The translations under genes and the position numbers were made by a program. From contig CAJXUS010000022.1 of the NCBI GenBank assembly GCA_913060675.1, positions 1 through 58,542 on the forward strand: a DNA stretch of 58,542 bases, given 5' to 3'. This document shows, in pieces, positions 53,624 through 58,542 of this stretch; positions within the stretch are counted from its first letter, which is position 1, and each line of letters begins with the position of its first letter. This stretch comes from an uncultured Rhodospirillales bacterium (GTDB lineage: Bacteria; Pseudomonadota; Alphaproteobacteria; Kiloniellales; Kiloniellaceae). Under the pieces are notes generated by a model. The model worked only from the letters and a program-made list of their open reading frames with translations, made no database searches and was not told the DNA's origin.

Positions 53624-54784
53624 TTACCTTAGGTAAACGTGAACCTCAGGTACCTGAGCACCTGGATTATTGGTCGATGACAGCGAAACGTGCGAAGCAG
53701 GAAGGCCGAGCTTCGTAAGGGAGCGCATTACATCTTCGCCGTATTTGCGGGATTTGCTGGTTGCAAGCGCAATTTCAGCAGAGTTTCCGCGTGCAGGCGC
53801 CACTGTTACGAGGTCAAAAGCTGAGCTTGGACGACGGTCAAGTGCACGACTGACGGCGGTAAAGAGGGCCTGTTCATAATTGACGTTCGGTTGGTCAAAG
53901 CGAATGATCGCCAAAGGAGGCTGACGTCCGACAAGACCGGCAGGTCCGCCCGGTGGGGGAGGTACTGGAATACCGAAGGTCCGATTGCCTAAATTGCCAC
54001 CAATGAATTCGCCGTTGTCCACCGCAACTTGAAGAGCAGTCAGATTCGTACGTTCAGCAGAGAAGTAATTCTGTGTCCGTGCAATATCTTCTGTCAGCTC
54101 GTTCATTAGGCGATCAAGAATAACAACGGTCTGATTGGCTTCATCTTCTAAAACAGAAAGCTGTCTGTGATCTTCATCAAGAGCACCGCGCAATTCATAC
54201 GTTGCGCCAGCAGAATCAAGAACAAATGCTGCAAGAGCAGATGTCGCGGCTGATTCGTTAGACAAACTGTTCAGGTTAGTAATGCTTGCGCCAACCAGTT
54301 CAAGTTCTTGTTGAGCTTTATTCCAGCCATTTACCATCTGGGGGTTACCCGGAGTGGTGCCGACTTGAAGTCGGGTGTTCATAGCCGCAATGATAGAGTG
54401 ATAGGTGCCCGCACTACTGCGTGCATTATTACGCTGTGTTTGCAGATTGTTATTGTGATGGATCAGACGGGCCTGAAGGCGAGAAAGATCGCCTCTAAGC
54501 TCTTCGACTTTTTTACCAACATGAGTACCTGTTGGTTGTCCCGGTGATACACCAGGAGATTCGAAGATTGTTGATCCAAGTAACGGCAAGCCAGATGGCA
54601 GCTCAGACGAAGACGTGATTGTGTCTGGAACAACGGCTGCTGCTGCAGCTGCTGTAGCTGTTTCTTCTGGCGTGTCTTCTCCAACGATAGAAGGCCATAA
54701 GGCTTCTTCGGTGAAAGAGCAGCCGCTCAAGAACATTACCGTCGCTAAGACAGAAACGGTGTTACGCAAAACAGAGGATTTCAT
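53624..54784 (-). CDS. Predicted lipoprotein with coiled coil and OmpA-like end
   Basis: A 386-residue protein. The lipoprotein signal (MKSSVLRNTVSVLATVMFLSGC) has lipobox LSGC. An Ala-rich and Pro/Ser-rich linker follows (about residues 25-75), then helical coiled-coil-prone segments (VEELRGDLSRLQARLIHHNN) and a C-terminal domain with OmpA-like traits (ATSKSRKYGEDVMRSLTKLGL). I infer an envelope protein that may contact peptidoglycan. The ATG at 54784 is used; one three codons upstream (54793) is also possible. Confidence 0.7.
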   Translation of the reverse strand: MKSSVLRNTVSVLATVMFLSGCSFTEEALWPSIVGEDTPEETATAAAAAAVVPDTITSSSELPSGLPLLGSTIFESPGVSPGQPTGTHVGKKVEELRGDLSRLQARLIHHNNNLQTQRNNARSSAGTYHSIIAAMNTRLQVGTTPGNPQMVNGWNKAQQELELVGASITNLNSLSNESAATSALAAFVLDSAGATYELRGALDEDHRQLSVLEDEANQTVVILDRLMNELTEDIARTQNYFSAERTNLTALQVAVDNGEFIGGNLGNRTFGIPVPPPPGGPAGLVGRQPPLAIIRFDQPNVNYEQALFTAVSRALDRRPSSAFDLVTVAPARGNSAEIALATSKSRKYGEDVMRSLTKLGLPASHVSLSSTNNPGAQVPEVHVYLR

Positions 54785-55087
54785 GGATCCCATAGAAAAG
54801 TCCGCACTGTTGATTGTGGCCAGCCAAGAAAACCTTATAAAATATCTACTTAAAGATCAGGGAAAAACGCCCCGTAAGGTAGAAAAGTTGACCAACCCCC
54901 CAAAATACTAAGGGCAGATACTACTTGAACGGAGTCCGAGGGACAAGAGTTTTCCAACCATGGAATTGATAGTTGGAGGTAAGAATAAAAAAAAATCAAA
55001 ATATTCAATTTTATGCTTGCGTACTTTCATAACCCGGAGTAACTTCCGCCTCGTTTTCAGGGATCTACTCTGAAGACATTTTGGAAT
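54785..55087. other. Intergenic region before tRNA-Arg
   Basis: About 300 bp, A/T-rich, with an A9 homopolymer near 54988. I see no gene and no convincing promoter for the tRNA. Confidence 0.4.
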
Positions 55088-55164
55088 GCACCCGTAGCTC
55101 AATTGGATAGAGCACTTGACTACGAATCAAGAGGTTTCAGGTTCGAGTCCTGACGGGTGCACCA
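55088..55164 (+). tRNA. tRNA-Arg (anticodon ACG), CCA encoded
   Basis: The cloverleaf is complete: acceptor GCACCCG (55088-55094) with CGGGTGC, anticodon stem CTTGA/TCAAG (55115-55119/55127-55131), loop CTACGAA with anticodon ACG at 55122-55124, T-arm GGTTCGAGTCC, discriminator A and encoded CCA (55162-55164). From 55119 onward the 3' part is duplicated perfectly at 56032-56077, the mark of a tRNA used as an integration site. Confidence 0.97.
55119..55164 (+). repeat. 46-bp direct repeat, left copy (attL-like)
   Basis: Begins at the last base of the 5' anticodon stem and runs to the CCA end of tRNA-Arg. Identical over 46 bp to 56032-56077. The flanking bases differ, so the repeat is exactly 46 bp. 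Confidence 0.9.
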
Positions 55165-55272
55165 ATCCTCCCCTTATATATCAACGTTTTAAGTGTTATA
55201 GGCGACGCCATTATTGATTTTGGCGTTAGACACTTTTGTGCTGTTTTTGACTAATTTCTAGTTATTCAGTGG

Positions 55273-55318
55273 CTAACGGCATTGATTTTATTGGAAAAGT
55301 CTTTGATTTCGAATCAAG
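55273..55318 (+). repeat. Imperfect internal 46-nt repeat, copy A
   Basis: Aligned without gaps to 55999-56044, 34 of 46 positions match, including CTAACGGC at the start and CGAATCAAG at the end. The end resembles the tRNA anticodon arm, so it may be a decayed attachment site. Confidence 0.6.
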
Positions 55319-55361
55319 TGCCTTTTCGGAACTGGATTGCCGTTTAAGGAGGGTGTTTTGT

Positions 55362-55790
55362 TTATTCATCAACTTTCCTTGGTGTCCAAGTGGCGGATAA
55401 ATTGTCCCATTGTGGTAAGTCATCATGAGCAGGCGATTTTTTAAATTCTGAGAAAAACTTATTTTCCAGAGGTTCCAATTTCCCAATAGCGTCATCAAGT
55501 AATCTTCGGATTCTATTGTATTCAGTATTTTTATCACCATAGTTCGGGTGAGTTTTTAATGTTGTATATCCATTGTGAAACTCGCTTACCCATTTTCGAA
55601 AAATATTCATGTTTAATTCTGCGAGTTTCAAAAAATCATCACTTATAGGGTGAAGTTCAAAGAAATCAGGGTACTCATCTATGGATTCATCAAATTCGCG
55701 TGTAAAGTAGTGGGGCGCACCCTTATACAAGGCAATACCTGTTAAAGGTCCGTCATTGACATCCCAGACCATCAATACTTGTTCGAACAT
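55362..55790 (-). CDS. Hypothetical protein carried by the tRNA-Arg insert
   Basis: A 142-residue soluble, acidic protein, rich in aromatic residues and Asp/Glu, beginning MFEQVLMVWDVNDGPLTG. AGGAG stands 5 nt before the ATG, a good ribosome binding site, so it is likely expressed. There is no signal peptide, membrane helix or recognised catalytic motif. I do not recognise a named family. Being the only cargo of a mobile insert, it could be a selfish or protective function, but that is speculation. Confidence 0.7.
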   Translation of the reverse strand: MFEQVLMVWDVNDGPLTGIALYKGAPHYFTREFDESIDEYPDFFELHPISDDFLKLAELNMNIFRKWVSEFHNGYTTLKTHPNYGDKNTEYNRIRRLLDDAIGKLEPLENKFFSEFKKSPAHDDLPQWDNLSATWTPRKVDE

Positions 55791-55998
55791 TAGAGCTCCT
55801 AAATGTATTCGTAGAAGTTATTAAATCCCAAACGTCGAATGCCTGCAAATAAGGAAGGGGTTCAATAGTTTTGGTTACGATAATCCTGAAGCTTATGATG
55901 CCGTTGGATTTGAGGGGCTTAAATAATGCAACAATTTGTTAGTCAGTTGAATAGTAAGTCATTGATTCATAACAGGGTGAACAAAGGGGGAATTGTGT

Positions 55999-56044
55999 CT
56001 AACGGCGTTGATATCATTGAATTAGTTTCGAACTACGAATCAAG
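55999..56044 (+). repeat. Imperfect internal 46-nt repeat, copy B
   Basis: Partner of 55273-55318. It runs into the right 46-bp tRNA repeat, overlapping its first 13 bases. Confidence 0.6.
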
Positions 56045-56077
56045 AGGTTTCAGGTTCGAGTCCTGACGGGTGCACCA
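56032..56077 (+). repeat. 46-bp direct repeat, right copy (attR-like tRNA-Arg 3' fragment)
   Basis: Exact copy of the 3' part of tRNA-Arg from the anticodon arm to CCA. The 5' half of a tRNA is absent upstream, so it is not a second functional gene. It was probably the original 3' end before the insertion. Confidence 0.9.
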
Positions 56078-56081
56078 TTTT

Positions 56082-56108
56082 GAAAAAAACGGGCCTAAAG
56101 CCGGGTTT
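56082..56108 (+). terminator. Terminator-like hairpin after the right tRNA repeat
   Basis: A-run, short GC stem (GGC with GCC around CTAAA) and T6. The stem is imperfect. Placed like the original tRNA-Arg terminator, now separated from the gene by the insert. Confidence 0.5.
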
Positions 56109-56469
56109 TTTGATTCTAAAGTCTAGAACATTGGATTCTCTATATCTTTAGCAATTTTAAATCTCAATAATTTATCAAGAATATTCTGCGTTACACTCTA
56201 AGGTTTGTGGTTTTGCCTAGCTAGGGATGTTGGTAAAAAGCGATTCTCTATCAAGAAAAGATTACTCTTTTAAGGGTGAGAGACTAAATCGCACAATATC
56301 GAACATGGGACGCACGTTAGCAGGATTACTTTTCTTATCCTCTTATGGGACAGTTAGGATATTTGTCCTTTTGGTTTAATCCACTGTTAGGCTATATAAG
56401 ATGGTTAATTCGGTGTTAAATTAAGGCCGGATTGTTTTTCAGGAATATTTTTCGTGTTGTGGGGAAGAG
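56109..56469. other. Intergenic region before the response regulator
   Basis: About 360 bp of A/T-rich sequence. No gene, RNA or repeat is recognised. Confidence 0.4.
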
Positions 56470-56919
56470 TTGCCAGCTTACGATCTCTCATCATTAAATA
56501 TCATGGTTGTCGATGATAGTGTGCATATGCTTCGCATTGTTAAGACGATATTCGTTACCATGGGGATTACGAGAGTCCAGTATCTTAGCAGTGTAAAGGC
56601 CGCGAGAGCCGAGCTTTTACATATGCAACCTGATATCATTATTACGGACTGGGAAATGAATCCAGTTAATGGCTTGAGCTTCACGCGCGAGTTGCGCCGA
56701 GAAGGTGGTTATTTTAGCCGGGTTCCAATTATTCTTTTAACGGGACACACGGAATATGAGAGAGTGATGGAGGCGATACAATCTGGTGTAAGCGATGTGC
56801 TTGCGAAACCGGTATCAATTGAAATTCTCCATCGTAGGCTTTGTCGAATCGTGGACATATCATCCATGTCTGCGAGTGAATATGTGGCTGATGAAGAAGA
56901 ATATCTCGAAATTGGTTGA
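56470..56919 (+). CDS. Single-domain CheY-like response regulator
   Basis: A 149-residue receiver protein with no output domain. Acidic pocket VVDDS (about residue 14), phosphoacceptor Asp in IIITDWEMNP (about 59), conserved Thr in LLTGHTE and Lys in LAKP. A short C-terminal acidic tail follows. Start is TTG at 56470 with GGGGAAGAG just before; an ATG at 56503 would cut off strand 1. No kinase is adjacent. Confidence 0.87.
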   Translation: MPAYDLSSLNIMVVDDSVHMLRIVKTIFVTMGITRVQYLSSVKAARAELLHMQPDIIITDWEMNPVNGLSFTRELRREGGYFSRVPIILLTGHTEYERVMEAIQSGVSDVLAKPVSIEILHRRLCRIVDISSMSASEYVADEEEYLEIG

Positions 56920-57032
56920 GATGGTCTTTCGGGTTCTCGTTTTTGTTCGTGAAAAATGATCGCGAAAAAATACTTCTGAAATACCTCTAAACTAAACTGG
57001 GTTAAGTTTAATCGATGGAAAGTTAGAGGCGT

Positions 57033-58091
57033 ATGACCGGATTTTGGCAAGGAAAGAGCGTTCTGATCACTGGCGGAGCTGGTTTTATTGGTTCTGAAAT
57101 TGTTCGATCTCTTGAAATGCTACAGCCAGCTCGAATTACTGTTCTTGATAAGATGACTTATGCCGCTGATTTGAGGCGGATCAAAAACAGTAACGCCGCC
57201 ATTATTGAAAAAATTGCTCTTGAAAATGCCGAAGCCGTTCTTGCCGCTGTAACGAGCGCAAAACCAGATTGTATTATTCATTGTGCAGCAGAAAGTCATG
57301 TTGATCGGTCTATCGATGGACCTGGTAATTTTGTTCAAAGTAATATCGTTGGTACGTTTAATCTCCTTCAGGCTGCATTGAGTAATTGGGAAGTGCGCGG
57401 GAAGGATGATGATTTTCGTTTCCTTCATATTTCTACCGATGAGGTTTACGGCTCCCTTGGCCATGAAGGGGTGTTTTCTGAGGAAACTCCCTACAATCCC
57501 CGTTCTCCCTATTCGGCAACCAAAGCGGCTTCTGATCATCTTGTGAAGGCTTGGGCGCACACTTACGGGTTACCCGCAATTATCACAAATTGTGGTAACA
57601 ACTATGGCCCCTGGCAATTTCCTGAGAAATTGATCCCTTTAATGATACTGGCGGCTTTAGATCAAAAACCGCTGCCTTTATATGGCAATGGCGAACAGGT
57701 TCGCGAATGGATCCATGTGAGCGATCATGTCACTGCGTTGTTGGCCGTTATTGAAAAAGGTGTGGTCGGTGAGACTTATTTAATTGGGTCAGGTGAAGAG
57801 CGAAGCAATAAAACTGTGGTTGAGGAAATCTGTCGCTTGTTGGATCAGCGTTATCCCGATCGTGGTTTACACGATCGTTTGATTACAAAGGTCGAAGATA
57901 GGCCGGGTCATGATTTAAGATATGCTTTGGACGCAACAAAGGTAAGGAAGCAAACAGGTTGGAGTCCCCGTATTTCCTTTAGCGATGGCCTTTCCCAAAC
58001 CCTGGATTGGTACCTTGAGATGGAGCCTTGGTGGCGGACGCTAGCGAGTAAGGAGAATACGGGTGAGCGTTTAGGTGTGTTGAAGCGCTAG
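57033..58091 (+). CDS. rfbB: dTDP-glucose 4,6-dehydratase
   Basis: A 352-residue NAD-dependent SDR enzyme (RmlB) that makes dTDP-4-keto-6-deoxyglucose for surface polysaccharides. Motifs: GGAGFIGSE, AESHVDRSID, STDEVYGSLG with the catalytic Asp-Glu, and YSATKAASDH (YxxxK). No rmlA, C or D is visible before the contig ends. Confidence 0.93.
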   Translation: MTGFWQGKSVLITGGAGFIGSEIVRSLEMLQPARITVLDKMTYAADLRRIKNSNAAIIEKIALENAEAVLAAVTSAKPDCIIHCAAESHVDRSIDGPGNFVQSNIVGTFNLLQAALSNWEVRGKDDDFRFLHISTDEVYGSLGHEGVFSEETPYNPRSPYSATKAASDHLVKAWAHTYGLPAIITNCGNNYGPWQFPEKLIPLMILAALDQKPLPLYGNGEQVREWIHVSDHVTALLAVIEKGVVGETYLIGSGEERSNKTVVEEICRLLDQRYPDRGLHDRLITKVEDRPGHDLRYALDATKVRKQTGWSPRISFSDGLSQTLDWYLEMEPWWRTLASKENTGERLGVLKR

Positions 58092-58157
58092 GTATACTTA
58101 CCTTCAATGTCGGTTAGTTGGATATTTGTAAAAACAGGATTGAAATCTGAGATTATT

Positions 58158-58492
58158 TTAAATCGGATCAGGTTCTTTCTCGGCCTTATCAGAGAGCACG
58201 CGGCATAACATGCTTAATGCATCTTGATATTTTTCGTTTTTAATTCGTGAAAAATTTCTCGCGATGTCCAGGCACATTCTCTGCCTTTCTGTCATTTCAT
58301 CTTCAACTTTATCCAGGCCTTCGTAGAAGAAACTTATTTCAATACCGAGCACCTGAGATATTTCATACAATCTTCCCGCAGACACCCGATTGATGCCGCG
58401 TTCGTATTTATGTGCTTGTTGGTAGGTTACGCCAATAAGATCAGCAAGTTGTTGTTGGGTCAGTCCCAGCATAGTTCTACGTTCGCGTATTC
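58158..58492 (-). CDS. XRE-type helix-turn-helix regulator, 5' end missing
   Basis: The frame stays open upstream of the Met at 58472 (codons for I-R-E-R-R-T precede MLGLTQQQLADLIGV) until the adapter at 58493, so the true start lies beyond the contig. The HTH (about the first 55 visible residues, with VTYQQAHKYERGINRV) and the segment LGIEISFFYEGL match a family of alphaproteobacterial XRE regulators of about 120-140 residues. Confidence 0.85.
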
Positions 58493-58542
58493 CTGTCTCT
58501 TATACACATCTCCGAGCCCACGAGACCGAGGCTGATCTCGTA
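58493..58542 (+). other. Illumina Nextera adapter sequence (artefact)
   Basis: CTGTCTCTTATACACATCT (58493-58511) is the Tn5 mosaic end, CCGAGCCCACGAGAC (58512-58526) the read-2 adapter, CGAGGCTG (58527-58534) an i7 index and ATCTCGTA (58535-58542) the start of the P7 primer. It is not part of the genome. Confidence 0.98.

Larger units (their letters stand above)
55165..56031. mobile_element. Small integrase-less insert at tRNA-Arg
   Basis: 867 bp enclosed by the perfect 46-bp repeats. It carries one gene (55362-55790, minus). No integrase, transposase or other mobility gene is present, so it is a deletion remnant or a non-autonomous element mobilised in trans. Internal signals: a 10-bp inverted repeat CGTTAGACAC (55224-55233) / GTGTCTAACG (55995-56004) and an imperfect 46-nt direct repeat (55273-55318 versus 55999-56044, 34 of 46 identical). 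Confidence 0.75.

Noticed and set aside
55165..56031. Insertion sequence (transposon)
   Set aside because: No transposase and no long terminal inverted repeats; the boundaries are a tRNA 3' duplication typical of site-specific integration instead.
56032..56077. A second tRNA-Arg gene
   Set aside because: Only the anticodon arm to CCA is present; no acceptor 5' strand or D-arm lies upstream, so it is an attachment-site copy.
1..58542. CRISPR array or prophage
   Set aside because: No regularly spaced repeats and no structural or replication phage genes were seen on either strand.

Overview
The window looks like one end of a draft-genome contig from an alphaproteobacterium. Its gene content and order recall the Rhodospirillales/Kiloniellales type: cycM-like cytochrome c next to kdsB-pheA, dapE-dapD next to a pyrimidine 5'-nucleotidase, DUF2336, and an rpmH-rnpA-yidD-yidC-engB-argB run. 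Base composition by eye is moderate (mid-40s percent GC). The order-level placement is an inference from gene families and synteny, not a database result. The last 50 bases (58493-58542) are an Illumina Nextera adapter with an i7 index, not genome.

Layout. 1-6839 is a metal-uptake island. A CBS-domain protein is followed by a predicted cobalt/nickel ECF transporter (NikK/DUF4198, CbiM, NikL, CbiQ, CbiO) under a cobalamin riboswitch. A second DUF4198 gene points the other way under its own cobalamin riboswitch, and a TetR gene with a 16-bp palindromic operator lies between them. 7098-10865 carries an orphan TAXI binding protein, an M17 aminopeptidase, a universal stress protein and a MarR regulator. 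10960-19612 is mostly minus strand: ghrA, the yejABEF oligopeptide ABC importer, hisN and a membrane-anchored cytochrome c. 19877-25745 is core information and envelope metabolism: kdsB, pheA, nudC, the 4.5S SRP RNA, dnaX, ybaB and recR. dnaX contains what looks like a complete programmed -1 frameshift signal for making the short gamma subunit. 25864-35458 holds a lipoprotein, a DUF4139 protein, rmuC, def-fmt-truA, a membrane protein, dapE, dapD and a HAD nucleotidase. 35640-38653 is a PAS-GAF-GGDEF protein translationally coupled to a DUF2336 protein. 38725-43292 is the minus-strand ribosome/membrane-biogenesis cluster. 43661-54784 holds a VTT membrane protein with a flavin oxidoreductase, an orphan histidine kinase, a GNAT protein, an RlmI-like methyltransferase, panC, gpt, a TSUP exporter, a gamma-glutamyltransferase and an OM-type lipoprotein.

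55088-56077 is the main mobile region. A complete tRNA-Arg(ACG) gene is followed about 0.9 kb later by a perfect 46-bp copy of its 3' part, enclosing a small integrase-less insert with one unknown gene. The window ends with a CheY-like regulator, rmlB and the truncated start of an XRE regulator that runs into the adapter.

The most notable signals are the dnaX frameshift cassette, the paired B12 riboswitches with a matching downstream module at identical spacing, the predicted N-terminal histidines on all three exported transporter proteins, and the mini integrative element at tRNA-Arg.
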